Below are positions 42,510 through 54,450 of a DNA stretch of 64,000 nucleotides, piece by piece. Made by a program: the position numbers and the translations under genes. The notes beneath the pieces were generated by a model. That model did not search any database, was not told the DNA's origin, and was given only the letters and a program-made list of their open reading frames with translations. Source of the stretch: Tetrapyrgos nigripes (lineage: Eukaryota; Basidiomycota; Agaricomycetes; Agaricales; Campanellaceae); assembly GCA_013368315.1 (NCBI GenBank), contig JAACJM010000041.1, positions 62,001-126,000 on the forward strand, read 5' to 3'. How positions within the stretch are numbered: position 1 is the first letter of the stretch; each line of letters starts with the position of its first letter.

Positions 42510-43226
42510 ACCACGGCCAAGTAGTCTGTGCATCTCGATCATTGGACATTGACGATAGGATCGTACGATAGATTTGACGTACGTCTAGCCTAGCGAGCTA
42601 TCTCCTTTTCGTTTGTGGTTATCCAATGTAGAAGTTTTAGATAGAAGCACTAATCCATCAAGCTTCGAGAATTTCCATGTGCGGTGCTTCAAAAGTAGCC
42701 AGCTCTTTAACGATACGATAGAAGTACTAAATCATTATGAAGCTTCGAATACCCAGACCCGCTCCAACGAAAGCTCGTTTGGACCGCCAAGTTACAATCT
42801 TTCTGGTGTGTCCGTAATTCCTGAGCTGAGCGAGCGTCGGAGTCTACAGTTTACAACCTAGCCCCAAGGCCTCGGGCTACGACCGAAGCTCACGTTAGCG
42901 CACAACTTCTCGCTATTCGGAACTTCCTTCGCTTGTGCGTGATGCGGTACTTCTGATGTTCTCATACTTAGGAATGGGATCGGAAGTCTCCTAGAAGCAA
43001 CGCTAGTTTAGAATGGAGCCCGGTCAAGTGGTATCGAAGATTGTGGAAGTGATGACCTGCTTTTCAGGCTGGCATCCATCGCTCTCGACGATTTCATGAC
43101 GCAGAGGACCTCTGACCTTGGGCAGCAAGAAGATGGCGGCTCGTGTCTTGTCCTTCCAGGTGAGCCCGCAGATATTGGCAGTAGGTTGCTTTGAACTTTC
43201 ATACACGTACATTCTGTCCTCTGGCT
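42510..43226. other. Intergenic between the hydrophobin start and the seven-TM gene
   Basis: No gene seen; the short frames here have no supporting features. Confidence 0.45.
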
Positions 43227-45058
43227 CTAAGAATTTGTATGTTTCGACGCAAGTCCTTCACTCCCAATGTCCGAAATATGATCCTCCAGGGATATCACCT
43301 GCTCATCAGCACTATTAGTACCCTCAACACGTTCCGGCTCAGAGCGAGCTCTGAAAGTCGATAGCATCGTGGTATGCTGGGGTACATTTTCCGTGCTAAC
43401 ACCAAGACCAGCACGGACTATGATTAGTGTAGGTGCGATTCCCTTCAACAAAATCATTAATATCAAACCAATGTCAGAATAAATGAATGAATGATAGATA
43501 TGAGTGGAGATACAACCAACAAGGGTGAAGGGTGTACTTACCGCAATCTGAATCAATAAAAACCCCTGATGATTAAACTGGGCTGAATTTTTGCTGAAGA
43601 AAGGGACTAGGGGGAGTATAATAATTGCAAAGGAGTAGATGACTCCGGATTCGAGTCTGTCAAGAATCAATCTTTCTTGAGCCTTGAGGAGTCTGAAAGG
43701 ACCTACGTAATTGAAATAGCTGAATCATATTTCCGAGCAAGATTCATTCCAAAAGATCTTTGAAACGAGCGTTGGATGTACCATATCCTCCCCGCTAGCA
43801 TACATGCATCATGGACAATCATTTTAAAGATATGGTCTAAGGAGGTCTTGACGCACCAATCATCCCAGACAACGTCCCATTAACGAACAGATTCACAAAT
43901 AAAAACGCATAGGTGACAAACACGTTTGCGCCCGAGTAGGATATCTCCCACATGCGTGTGACATCGGAGTGTTGAGGAACGGTTAAGATGGCAAAATAGA
44001 GAGCGGTTACTGTCAGTGTAATAGGATATGAGGATGCAAGGATATAAGTTGGTCAATCATCAATGTGAATCTCAGGTTTTTGGGAGTAACATAACAATTT
44101 GGAAACCAGCAACGTACCATTGTTAGCAAGAGACAAAAGGATAGCGCCTGTCAAGATACCCTTTCGGTACCCCCAGATCACGTAGCATCTGTAAATCTAG
44201 AAACCGAGATCGTCAGCTTGCTGTGAGCATCCGATACCAACTTCATCAAACAAAGTTCATCGAGCGAGGCTCACGACCATAATGGCATGACAGACTTACG
44301 ATGATCATGTCTGCAATACAGCTGTGACCGGGATTCATTTAGCAGAGATATATTTGTTAACATTTTTCAAATGGAGGGAGATTTCCTACTTACTTGGTCA
44401 AGATGTAGAGGAACGCCGATCCGATGAATAGTCGATTTCCCGGGCCCGTCTCACTGCAAGGCAGATGTTGGTATCGACCGATATAATAAGAGGAATATCA
44501 GTGAACACTGACTTTGAAGACTCGGAGAAATCCAGCTGATCAAGCTTCAACACCGTAATTTCAGTCTTTTTTTTTTTTGATGAAAAGAGAGCATATGTAT
44601 ACTCACAGTAAAAGCGACAGATAAACACACCCCAGCAGTCGCAGACGCGAACAGCAGTGTACTGGTCACCATATGGAACCAGAAGCTGAAGTCTTTTTGC
44701 GAGTGTCCGTGTCCGTGTCTTGTTGACCTTATCTGAACCTTCTTTTGCTTCTGTAGCAAGATGTGTATGCATACGCCAAATAGGACGCAGAAAGCTCCTG
44801 TTTTGGTAAGGGATGAAGCGTGAGTACTATGTTACGGGTGTCGAGCAGAGAAAACATACTGACCGTATAAGATTGTTGCAACCTAAGAGAAAGAACCACC
44901 AGTACCAGTGTGCCACCGGTCAGGGAGGAGGTTAAGATATGTATATAAGTGCATCACGATCATCGAAAGAATAAACTCACCGCCAGAGGTATAACAATTT
45001 CATACCGGCGCGTCTGCAATTCCGAGGGAAGAGACTGGGAGAAGTTGTTGGTGGACAT
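43227..45058 (-). CDS. Seven-TM integral membrane protein, 11 exons
   Basis: Exons: 45058-44981, 44882-44864, 44797-44607, 44544-44513, 44453-44394, 44321-44300, 44196-44118, 44009-43857, 43794-43707, 43656-43542 and 43442-43227. All phases join to 350 residues. Hydrophobic segments include VATILYGAFCVLFGVCI, WFHMVTSTLLFASATAG, LFIGSAFLYIL, GILTGAILLSLANN, NVFVTYAFLFVNLFVN and VIYSFAIIILPLVPFF. The hallmarks IYRCYVIWG, SGMIAGRIWY, SITLESGVIYS and GIAPTLIIVRAGLG match a very large Agaricomycete family of seven-TM proteins without assigned function, receptor-like by topology only. The tail of about 60 residues is cytoplasmic and acidic. Confidence 0.85.
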
Positions 45059-45110
45059 TTCAACAGTACGGGTTGGAAAGGAGAACATGATGAGATGAAT
45101 GGCTCGTGCC

Positions 45111-45118
45111 TTATATAT
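45111..45118 (-). promoter_or_regulatory. TATA box of the seven-TM gene
   Basis: TATATAAG on the minus strand, 53 nt upstream of the ATG. Confidence 0.5.
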
Positions 45119-45312
45119 GTATCGTGCAGTAATCATTGTCCTCAGAGACCATCAGATGGATCCCTTGAGAATATCTGGCAGAAGCTTGATGTGGAGGAGT
45201 GAACTGAGCTTCAGTCTCGTTTCAACGAATCAATACTGGCTCACAGAAGTACTGTGAGTACTGATGGGCACGGATGCTTTCGAGTTCGCTACTGGTACTA
45301 ATCTATCAAAAC

Positions 45313-45420
45313 GAGGGAAATGTGGACCATCGCTGCGCGTGAACGAGGCCCAAAATCTGTGAAGAAACGGCATAACGGCATGACAGGACTTTGCCGACTG
45401 AATAGGAGACCTATTCAGCC
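45313..45420 (-). repeat. Short degenerate F1 copy
   Basis: AATGTGGACCATCGCTGCGCGTG.AACGAGGCC resembles the F1 right end in minus orientation, and AGCCACACGCTGG at 45418 recalls its left end. The CACTA-like MITE is inserted next to it. Confidence 0.4.
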
Positions 45421-45430
45421 ACACGCTGGA

Positions 45431-45563
45431 CACGCCGAAAAGACAAAAATATCCACTCGACGGATAGATCACATCACTACTACTGATATAAGATATATAT
45501 CTGTAAAAAAGTGTGTTTCTGTACGCCTTTCTGCCGAGCGGATATTTTTGTATTTTCGGCGTG
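45431..45563. mobile_element. CACTA-like MITE, 133 bp, copy 1
   Basis: Ends CACGCCGAAAAGACAAAAAT and ATTTTTGTATTTTCGGCGTG are inverted repeats. The 3-bp duplication GGA flanks both sides (45428-45430 and 45564-45566). CAC...GTG ends with 3-bp duplications fit the CMC (CACTA) superfamily. A second copy at 58294-58424 is over 90 percent identical by eye. Confidence 0.85.
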
Positions 45564-46743
45564 GGAACGTCGGGTTATAAGCACGAGTCCTTTAGAAGAG
45601 CCTCGTAATATGACGCAAAGTGAAGGAGAATCTAAGGAGAATGAGCCAAGAATAAACCAAGGCAGAATGGACAGGTAAGGAAGTTGGTATTCGGGGCCGC
45701 CCGTCTTCGTCTTTGAGCAATGAGCATACACTCTTAGTATTAGGTAGGTGGTAGGTATTTCCGTTTGACGTAGTCTCGTGAATAGGGGCTTGACGTGATA
45801 AGCATACTGCAAAGCCACAAGCACACCTGAGTATACGTATGAGTGAGGACGTACGGGAAAGCGAACGAGGCCGAGGCCTTAAGGCCACAAGGCTCAAGGC
45901 GCCTCGAGTTTTTCATCTCGCCAAGGGTCCTTCACCCGCAGTCGCGCATCGTATGTACGCGTATGCGCGTATGATATGTATATATCGTGATGGATATCAT
46001 ATGTAGCGTTCATAACCGGCATAACCCCCTAGCTGGACGTCATGAAAATGTAATTGACAGCACTAGAAGATAGGCGATCGTATATTAGCCTGAGGAACTC
46101 GAGCGTGCTGCGTAGAAATCTTCACGACGATATCATACGTACAACACATGGTGTCCTCGATGCCATGAAACATGCAGGAGGTCAACCGAAGACATGAAGA
46201 TCACAGCTAGATAGATAGGTTGTGTACTCGCCTGGCATCCCCTTCCCTTTATTTTACCCATCCATCCATCCAACCCGTTGCACTACTGCTTGAGACTACA
46301 CCAGCATACCGACAGCATCCTAACTGACAACTTACAACGCAAGCACACCCCCATATACATATACCTCAATCAGACGACCACAAAGCAGAAACAAGGAAAG
46401 GAGAAGGAAGCAAAGAAGAGAAGAAGTGAGAACGAAGGCGAAGAGAGGGTAGAGTCAAACTAAAACGTGACCAACGTTGCAACGACAACGAAAAGATACG
46501 GGATAGAAGAATAAGATAGAAGAATAAAGAGGTGCGTAGACCTTCTGTCCGGTCGTCTCACGAGACAATAACGTCGTGTTACGTGCCCACCCAGCTATCC
46601 AGCTAGCATCGAGAACAACTTTTCAGATCCTTGAACCTCCCTTCCGTTATCCTTCCTTACGTCTTACACCGACGCCTCAACGCCCAACGCACTCATAACC
46701 CTCATCCCCCAAAAAAAGACATCCTTAGAGCCACAGAGTCGCA
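45564..46743. other. Intergenic and 5' leader of the coiled-coil gene
   Basis: No gene seen. The stretch from about 46270 to 46743, C-rich and then A/G-rich, is a likely promoter and leader. Confidence 0.45.
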
Positions 46744-49137
46744 ATGGCCTCATCCCCATCCCTATCGCCCCTGTCCCCCTCCAGACATAATCACGTCTCC
46801 AACTTCTCCACTCATAAACAAGATGGTGGCAGTGGTAAAACCCCTACCACCACCAAACCCACCTCCAGTTCAACTTCCTACGCTCCGATCCACAACCAAA
46901 CCCAAACGCGTACCGAGATCCAAACTCAAACCCAAACCCGAAATACCCGCCTCCCAAACCAGAACCAGAGCTACACCCAAAACTACACGAGTTACACCGA
47001 CCGTTTTCGTTCCGTCACCTCTGCAGCTTCTGTAGCGCTCAAGCTCGCCGGAGGACTTCCAATCCCGTCTTCGTACACTCATAGCCGAACCCGGACACAA
47101 CCTGGCACTGATTCTAGTCTTGGCTCTAGTGCTGATGCTCGTTCACGTCCACGTCCCCGCCCCTATTCCGAGATATATCCTTCCACCATAGACACCTCTC
47201 AAACTCAACAGCCACGGATGGGTCTGGGTCTAGGAGTAGAAAAGGCCGAGAATGAAAAAGAGAAAGAGAAAAAGGGAGAGGATGAAAAAGGAAGAGGGGG
47301 AAGGGAACGACAGAACCGCCATTCATACTCGGACTGGGAGAAGGAACGTCGACATCAAAATGGACAGGTAGTGGAAGCAGTGGGTACACCTATTCCAATT
47401 CCACCGGGGTCAACTACCAAAACGACAGCGAAAACGACAAAGACGAAACCTGCTGCAGCTCCGACCATCCCACAACCATCGCAGCAACGTAGTAGTAGTA
47501 CTAGCACCAGCACCAGCCCGCCTGCACCTCCGCCAACACCTACACCGACACCTACACCCAACTCTTCCCATACCCATACGCGCACCCGAAACCATCCTAG
47601 TGGTAGTGTCCGACCACCTCTCCAAGAAGACGATGACGACGACGACGAAGACGCTCCACTAGTCCAGGTCCAGCGAAGACTAGTTCCACTTCCACCTCCA
47701 ACAGCTATTGCACAAAAGTCCCACCCTCAATCCTCGCCTTCAGTCGCAAACGCACTTGTACTCGTTGAGGAAGACGAAGACGTCCTCGTCCCACTGTTCC
47801 AATCTAACGACGAGCCCAACGATGCGATGAACAACCAGCAGCCTCAGGACCGACCCCAACCTCGACCCGACGTTGAGTCCCGTGCCGAGGACTGGAAACA
47901 AAACGAGAACCACCAAAACGGCTTTGACGACGATATCCTTGTCGAAGACCACGTCTACGTTGACCAAGCCAACCAACCCCAGCTTCAAGCCCCAGAACAA
48001 CCCATCCCCATAGCCACCCACACAGACACGAACGACCGTATTCAAACCCTCCTCACCGAACTCGAAACCCTCCGCCAAGAGAAAACCATGGCAGAAACAG
48101 CTTCAGAGGCTGAGACACGTCGACTTAGGGACTCTTTACAAGCAGTAGAGGACGAAGCGAAACGACTGGCGGTAGACGCGAATACGATGAAGGACGAAAT
48201 GGTCAAGTTGAAAGCAGATACGGAGGAGTTGAGAACGGATAATAGACGGTTGGAGGAGCAGTTGGTACAGAGGGTGAGGGAGCTGGAGGTTTTGGAAGAA
48301 TTGAAGGATGCAGTAAGGAAGGGGGAGGAAGAGTTGGCTGCGACGAAGGAAGAGGCGAAGGCGATGAAAGAAGAGTTGTGTAGGACGATGGAGGAAAAGC
48401 GGGAAATGGAGGATATGATTGAGGTGGAAAGACGGGAGAAGGTGGAGGCGGTGGAGGAGTTGCGGAAGGAGCTGGAGATGGAACGTGTGAAGGGAAAGGA
48501 GAGCGAAGTAGAGAACGAGCGGATGACGGAAGAATTGGAAAAAGAGACGATGAAAAGAAAAAAAGTTGAGTATATACTAGAGGCGGTGAGACATGAGAAG
48601 ATGCGTACCGAAAAGCGTGTGGACGAATTACAACGCGAGCTGGACACGGAACACGTGGAGAGGAAAGGAATCGTTGAGGAGTATGAAAGAGTGATAGAGG
48701 AATTTGAAGCTGAGTTGGAGCTGGAGAGCGGAAAAAGGATACAGGCAGAGGAACGTCAGAAGGAATTGGAAAAAGAGATGGAGAAGGAACGCACCAAGAG
48801 ACTGGAGGCCGAGAGGAGGGCTTTGGAAGCTGAAAAGAGGGCTTTGGAGCAGCAATTAGCTAGAGAAGAAGCTGAAAAGACCATCTCATTGGCCGAAAAG
48901 GACGCAGACGACGCGTTCTTGACTGTCGCTAGGCTGCAAGCCGAGCTGGTTGAAGCTCAAAAAGCTCAACAGGACGCGAATGACCGTCGCTTTTGGGCTG
49001 AAAAAGAGCTGGGTGCAAGAAAGACTAGTCAGACAGTATCGTCCTGTAGAGGAATGGGGAACGGTGCAGCCATTTTGGCGACTGTGGCGAGTTTGGGAGC
49101 GAGTTGTGTTGTCCAGAGGTTCATCCGAGGTTTTTAG
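46744..49137 (+). CDS. Large coiled-coil protein with C-terminal hydrophobic segment
   Basis: A single exon of 797 codons. Residues 1-430 are low-complexity and probably disordered: Ser/Thr/Pro and Arg-rich, with an acidic EDDDDDDEDAP patch near 298-308. Residues about 430-760 form an almost continuous coiled coil rich in Glu, Lys and Leu, with heptads such as VRELEVLEELKDAVRKGEEE. The end, GAAILATVASLGASCVVQRF, is a hydrophobic tail that could act as a tail anchor. I recognise no named family; golgin-like or cytoskeletal tethering is possible but unproven. The long open frame, free of stops in a region of otherwise short frames, supports a real gene. The first ATG after a stop is used. Confidence 0.8.
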   Translation: MASSPSLSPLSPSRHNHVSNFSTHKQDGGSGKTPTTTKPTSSSTSYAPIHNQTQTRTEIQTQTQTRNTRLPNQNQSYTQNYTSYTDRFRSVTSAASVALKLAGGLPIPSSYTHSRTRTQPGTDSSLGSSADARSRPRPRPYSEIYPSTIDTSQTQQPRMGLGLGVEKAENEKEKEKKGEDEKGRGGRERQNRHSYSDWEKERRHQNGQVVEAVGTPIPIPPGSTTKTTAKTTKTKPAAAPTIPQPSQQRSSSTSTSTSPPAPPPTPTPTPTPNSSHTHTRTRNHPSGSVRPPLQEDDDDDDEDAPLVQVQRRLVPLPPPTAIAQKSHPQSSPSVANALVLVEEDEDVLVPLFQSNDEPNDAMNNQQPQDRPQPRPDVESRAEDWKQNENHQNGFDDDILVEDHVYVDQANQPQLQAPEQPIPIATHTDTNDRIQTLLTELETLRQEKTMAETASEAETRRLRDSLQAVEDEAKRLAVDANTMKDEMVKLKADTEELRTDNRRLEEQLVQRVRELEVLEELKDAVRKGEEELAATKEEAKAMKEELCRTMEEKREMEDMIEVERREKVEAVEELRKELEMERVKGKESEVENERMTEELEKETMKRKKVEYILEAVRHEKMRTEKRVDELQRELDTEHVERKGIVEEYERVIEEFEAELELESGKRIQAEERQKELEKEMEKERTKRLEAERRALEAEKRALEQQLAREEAEKTISLAEKDADDAFLTVARLQAELVEAQKAQQDANDRRFWAEKELGARKTSQTVSSCRGMGNGAAILATVASLGASCVVQRFIRGF

Positions 49138-50376
49138 TTTTACAGTAAACAAGTCTAACAAGTACATGTTGTATATCAATGGCAGACTTTGCATCTGTCC
49201 TTTATCTTGCCTGCATACCTTGTAACGAGGTCAGATGAGACAATACAAAATAGAAGAAGCGAAAAAAAAACTCACTAAAGGGATATATGTGCCCTTTCAA
49301 AATCAGAACTTTCTTCACCCAACATACGACGTCGACATTTAGGAAATGTGAATAGCGTCTGGGACGACCGGCAGCTCATGCAGATAGATGATAGGATACC
49401 CAATGAGAAGACCACAGAATTCAGACCTGAATATTTGGAACTCAGCGCGAAGCGACTACCACAAGGGAGGTAGACGTACCTAGGTCCCTTTCTCTCGGCG
49501 TCTTGCATAGTGGTCTGGTTCTTCTTTTACTCTTTGTAGACCGACGCCATTGTCTATGTCTGTGCCAGGATCGAGTTTGACGGGTGCAGAGCTGGGAAAC
49601 AAGGAGAGGGAGCGTAGTGAAGGAGAGATGGTGGTAGTGGAGAGAGATATGGAACGACTGAAGTTGATGACGTGCACCATTTCAGTCCATCCGGAACGGT
49701 GCTGACAGGTAAGAACTCAGCCAGACAACAACTGGGAAGACTAATGTGAACGTACCTAGGCGCCGTTGGCAGCAGTCGTTCTGTCGTCCTTCTTGATATC
49801 TTCAGCAGGGTCGCGGTCAGCGCCGTATTTCAGCGTTGAGTTCGGAAGGCAAGCATGCGGCAGTGGGGTATAGATAGCCATGGAGTGGCAATTAGAGCCT
49901 AGGTAAGAGGAAATGAAGAGCAGAAAAGGCGGAAATGTACACAGTGGATCCCCGACTCCGGACCGAAGGGACAGAGGAGGGACGTGTCCAACCGAGTGGA
50001 GTTTAAATCTGAATGGGAATCTCCGCATGATGTCACTTCTTTCCATCTCGTTTCCTTCTCGTATTGCCATGACTCTACCCGAATCTCTTCGTCGAGCTGC
50101 AAACGCATGCCCCTTGTTCCTCGCGCCAACGGTCGGGAACCTTTCTGAGTTACTACAACACTTGTCTGTAATCAATCTTTACCATATACATCAACGCATC
50201 GATCATAATGCGCCCAAAAAGCAAACGAAAGCCTTGCGAGCATGTTTCATTGCCAGTTTTGTAGTGGAAAAGTTGGCGCTCACTGGGGACTCCCCATTTC
50301 TGGCCTCATCTGCACACGAGTATCATGTAAAGTACCATTTAATGGATGGAGAACTTGGAGAGGGCTTTGACTCTGG
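49138..50376. other. Intergenic with weak minus-strand frames
   Basis: Minus frames at 49680-49480 (MVHVINFSRSISLSTT start) and 49881-49758 (MAIYTPLPHACLPNST start) both end at a stop followed by GTACGT (CCTAGGTACGT). They might be exons of one small gene or chance frames. I cannot assign a product. Confidence 0.3.
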
Positions 50377-50935
50377 ATGACCTTTTCCGAGAGCTTAGGG
50401 CTTGTGTCGGTAAACTATGCGGGGCTCGAGCTCACTGTTTTTTCCTTCTCCGGTGTAGATTCTACTTATAAAATGCAAAAGCTTGACGTTCTCCAACGGC
50501 TGAAACCCTTCATCAAAATTCCGTGTGGATCAAACCATCTTCCAACAAGAAATAACCCAAAGCTTTTCAGTTATCTCTGGCCTATGCTGTTTGCGTATGG
50601 TGTTGGGACACTGAGATACGCTCCAATGACTCCAAAGTCCATTGGCTTTCACAGTGTTGAAATGCAAACACCTATCTCGCATCTTTGGCAATCCGATCCA
50701 ATCCGTCACTTTCAAACTCATCTATCATTCATCTTTGTAGTAGGCAATCTTTTACAACGGCATTGAACATCTTTCAATAATGCTAAATTGGTGGTGGATA
50801 AGTCTTGGTTTCCTCGCATTGAGACTTTACTAGAAAGTATCCCTGAAAAGATAATTGAAAGACAACCTAATCACCTTGCTGATTGTCCATGGGAATTTCT
50901 CGTGAGAAGAAGAATAGACGAATTACGGGGAGTCC
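50377..50935 (+). pseudogene. Helitron-type N-terminal domain, remnant
   Basis: The frame 50377-50766 includes IPCGSNHLPTRNNPKLFSYL, LFAYGVGTLRY, and FQTHLSFIFVVGNLLQR. These match the conserved block (start of polyprotein, G-[ST]-x-P-x-x-E-x-x-x-P-x-L...LFPYGIGG...F-Q-x-H-x-S-F-x-F-V-x-x-N-x-x-Q-R) found upstream of Rep in basidiomycete Helitrons. After a stop at 50764 the same frame reads on for another 55 codons (SFNNAKLVVDKSWFPRIETL...). Rep and helicase domains are absent. It is a decayed internal fragment cut off by the retroelement piece at 50936. Confidence 0.65.
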
Positions 50936-51170
50936 TGAAACAGCGAATCCCCTGGGTATATTCGTGAACGAGACTCGGAAAGCGCTTACATCATGACAAG
51001 TAAATAAAGTATGGGAGAGGAGGCAGGGTAACACAAAACCAATCTGAAATCACTACGGAGACTCGTGAATCAATATGAGAGAGATAAATGATGAGGAAAC
51101 GTACCAGAGAAACTCGTGGATAAATGATGAATGTGAGTCTCTCGGGTCAGATTAAGTATTACTAGGTGAA
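50936..51170 (+). repeat. Terminal fragment of the YR retroelement
   Basis: TACGGGGAGTCCTGAAACAG and ATCCCCTGGGTAT match 29397-29431. Further on, GTGAGTCTCTCGG matches 29648. It is the 5' non-coding repeat without any coding part, so it is either a solo terminal repeat or a truncated copy. It interrupts the Helitron remnant. Confidence 0.7.
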
Positions 51171-52018
51171 ATGAAATAAACTACGAAACTTCTTCGGGAC
51201 TGAGGAAGTAGGAAGAAAATATGTAATAGATGAGACTGGTGAAGATGAGACGGATATAAGGGTGTTTGATGTCCGGAGACGTGCAACAAAACCTCGGAGG
51301 CATAACGGGTGTGTAGCCCTGAGGCATCAACGTTCGAAGCCGCAGAGGCAATTGATGGACAGCACTGAGGTCCTACGCATGGAGCGTTGAATAAGAATGA
51401 GAATGAGAAATACGAGTATGTACTCACCACAGTTTTACATCGGAGTTTCAATGTCTGAAGGGAGGCCCTTCATCTACGTACTTCCCTTTGTACTTCCCAC
51501 TTCACATGCCGATTGCAAACTAAGAATCTCCTGCTGCTCCTTGCACTCGTTCTTGGCCTCATCTCAATCTGAAAGCCTCCAGCATATCTACTGGCAGCTA
51601 CTAGTTGTCAACATTATATGTAAGGGCTTTCTGCGTTGCACCTGGAAAAGGCTGCAGGCTGTACCAGGTCCCAATCAAGTTTCAAGCATTCTTTCACCAT
51701 CTTTGGTAATGCTACAACTTACAACAGTCCCGGTCCAGGCGGATATCAGCCTCGAAATCAGTGTCAAGCAGAATGCTCCCGTTCGTAGGGGCGCGCTTTC
51801 TGTCATTCCCTACGACTGAATCAAGGGGTCTACAGCCACAACTTTAGATGACAGATCCATGCAATCTCCCTAGGAACCTGCGCTTAATATCTGATTCGTC
51901 TCCTAGTCCGCTGTTGATAAATTGCTGCTCAGTTGTTACCTGCCCTGCTCAAACTCTTCCCTCTTTACTGTTCTCTCCTCGCTCTCACTATTCCTTTCGC
52001 TCTTGTCCCTCAAGGAAA
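51171..52018. other. Intergenic
   Basis: A 140-codon frame at 51397-51819 has no recognised feature and I do not call it. The pyrimidine-rich 51940-52018 is the likely promoter and leader of the next gene. Confidence 0.4.
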
Positions 52019-52788
52019 ATGGCCTGGATCTATCGTCTTCGACTGGTCTTTTTCAGTACGTGACTGCTCTACAGTGTCCATATCTCAAGCCCTTCGTTAA
52101 CCTTACTCTCGCGATTCGTAGACTTCATTTTTCTTCTCTCCCTTGGCGCTATCGGAACCGCCGTTCGGCTAATCATCCTTTCCTCAAACTCTGCTCCCCT
52201 GGAACTTCCGTCCGACCTCTCCAGCTTCGATTTAGGTCTGCTCGATACTTTCCCTTACAGTCCAGGTGTATACAATTTCGAGGAATTGGGGGTTGCTGCT
52301 GGAGGGGTGAATGTAATTTTGTTGATTGTGCTGTAAGTGAGCCTTCCCTTAGCACGAAGTTTGCGACTGAATTCAAGCTATGGCATCTGCTTATGATTGC
52401 TTCGCTTTACAGTACGTCGATCGCAAGAAGCACCTTCGTCATCTTTGAGATCCCTCTGATCCTAGTGTCGTGCATACTCTACATCGTGGAGTCGGCCATC
52501 CTAATGAGAAAGAGGTCGGTTTACACTGAATTGGGTTGTCCCTCGAGTGATGCAAATGGTGAGTGTACTAACGACTTGACTAGAATAATGCATGTATGGA
52601 ATGGATACTTACGGATTGTCTTCTCTTCAACCGCTGCAGGTAGCGGAATCTCTTCAAGTGCTGCAGCTGATGGAAATGAATTTTGTATCGAATTATTCAC
52701 TCTTTTGGGTTTATCTTTCGGAGCGTGGGGTTTGAGTGCGTTTCTCCCTTACTTCTATAAGCGTGTCCTTAGTGATTCTGATAAATGA
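52019..52788 (+). CDS. Four-TM membrane protein, four exons
   Basis: Exons 52019-52055, 52122-52332, 52413-52558 and 52640-52788 join to 180 residues. Introns are GT-AG of 66, 80 and 81 nt. Predicted helices: FIFLLSLGAIGTAVRLIIL (about 13-32), GVAAGGVNVILLIVL, STFVIFEIPLILVSCILYIVE, and LFTLLGLSFGAWGLSAFLPY near the end. Loops carry a short acidic extracellular stretch (LPSDLSSFDLGLLD). The topology recalls MARVEL-like tetraspan proteins, but no motif proves it. The start ATG is the first in frame and directly precedes a helix. Confidence 0.75.
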
Positions 52789-53364
52789 TCTCTCATTATA
52801 TATTCGCAGTGCTCTTATACCTCTTGATCTTGATTATAACATGCATCTGTATTCAAGGCGTGGGTCGCCCTGTGTGGTGTGTGCCTGTGAATAAGCTGAT
52901 ACATGAGGACTCGGATCAGGCAGAGGCTAAAACAGAACAGGAGTCCATTTGATGGAGTACTTACTATTTCTGTTTTTGGATGTATACCCTTCTCGACGCT
53001 CGTTCTTCCATATATGTATTAGATATGTATAATAATGTGCTATCTATGTACTATTGAATACGGCCCAGGTAGGCTGATACGAACTAATCTCGATAATACG
53101 AGCCTAGAAATTGCTGGATAAGGCTGCGTCACGTACAGCCCCTATCCCATTTGACCAGATTTGTCACTCACAACTCGCACTTGCCCCAACTTTTTTGTTC
53201 TTTCTCATTCACTGCACGGCTGCACCAGCTGTAGACATACATGTCACAAAAATGTACAGCATCTTATACATAATTACAAAGATTTCCCGATAGATATCTA
53301 AACGTACGTTAAATCACTGACACCTTCAAATGCCATCCGCTGCCAATGACTTCACAAACTTGAT
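52789..53364. other. Intergenic between convergent genes
   Basis: No gene seen. Contains the 3' UTRs of the four-TM gene and the AA9 gene. Confidence 0.5.
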
Positions 53365-54400
53365 TCATCCGGAGAAAACAGCTGGTCCGGGAACAGTGTA
53401 CGCAGTTGGTACAGGATCGTAGATGTTCACGGTCAGTCCGGGGTCTTTACATGCGTTGCCAAGGTCAAGGTTAGCCACAAGTTTCAAGATTTTCCGAGAT
53501 TATAAGAAACGGAAAAAACGAGAACGAAATCTCAACAACCATTCAGAAGGTCGGAGTAATACGTTGCAATTGGAAGACAGAAGAGCGAGCCTCGCACGTA
53601 CCATTCGGGGAAACATATCCAGGGATTGAAACTTTAGACGGGTTGGCAGATCCTCCACCAGTGACTTTAATTTGTGCGCAAGAGATGTACCATTGAGGAG
53701 CGCCAGGGACGTGGAGGCCGATTTGTTCGATTCTGGCGAGGTACTGGAAGGGTGAGGAAGGATATGAGTGCCACTACACAACACCAAGAAAACAAGAAAA
53801 ATCAAGGGACGAGGTGCAAGAACTTACTTCACCACTAGGAACAGAGGCAGGAATCTTTGCACCGAGTTGGGAGAGATTGAAGTCTGTGAAGCCGAAGGGG
53901 TTGAAGGTGGCGCTCCATTCAGCGATCTGGTATAAGGTTACGATAAATGTTGTGAGGATACAACGCCACAGCACACTGGCACGGTGGCATAGTACATACC
54001 TTGAACCAATTAGCTCCACTGCCATCCCAAGTAGCCGCCGTACTACCCGCGGGAACCTGTCCCAAGTAGATAGCGGCGGGACCCTGGTGGTAGAGAGTGT
54101 TGTCCAATAGGAAAGTGATCTCGCTTCCAGCAGCGACTTCGACTGTCTCGGATCCAGGACCGTTGTTGATGTTGCAGGTAATGTCCTTGGAGGTGACATC
54201 TGTTACTGGGGAATTGTTCACCGGCTGACGAATAGCAGTGGTGGTGCTTGTAGAATCGGTAACAAGAGTGGTCCAGATGTCTATAGGTTTAAAGTTGAGA
54301 CTGGATAAGATGAGACGGTGGGCAATGACGTATACGCACAGTGAGCAGAAGCAGAGTGCAAGAGCACAGCGGCTGAAAGGAATGCTGTCGCGAGCTTCAT
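53365..54400 (-). CDS. AA9 lytic polysaccharide monooxygenase
   Basis: Exons 54400-54340, 54280-54000, 53926-53828, 53743-53602 and 53444-53365 join to 220 residues. The signal peptide is [19 protein letters not shown]. The mature enzyme starts with His20 ([10 protein letters not shown]), the copper-brace histidine. The second copper ligand is the His in [11 protein letters not shown], and the axial Tyr lies in [11 protein letters not shown]. Other family marks are [21 protein letters not shown] and the tail [17 protein letters not shown]. The family cleaves cellulose and related glucans oxidatively with a copper-oxygen centre. There is no carbohydrate-binding module. The intron between exons 4 and 5 is 157 nt. 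All expected ligands are intact, so the gene looks functional. Confidence 0.92.
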
Positions 54401-54450
54401 GGCTGAGTACTGTGGATCCTAATGATGAGCCGAGACAATGAGGACTGAAG

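Noticed and set aside
46870..48855. Many minus-strand frames opposite the coiled-coil gene
   Set aside because: GAG/AAG-rich coding on the plus strand leaves CTC/CTT on the other strand, which is stop-poor; products are low-complexity Ser/Phe/Val.
50872..50890. Left border of the YR-element fragment placed at TAATCACCTTGC
   Set aside because: That stretch is still in frame with the Helitron remnant; the similarity to 29341 is weak, so the border was put at 50936.
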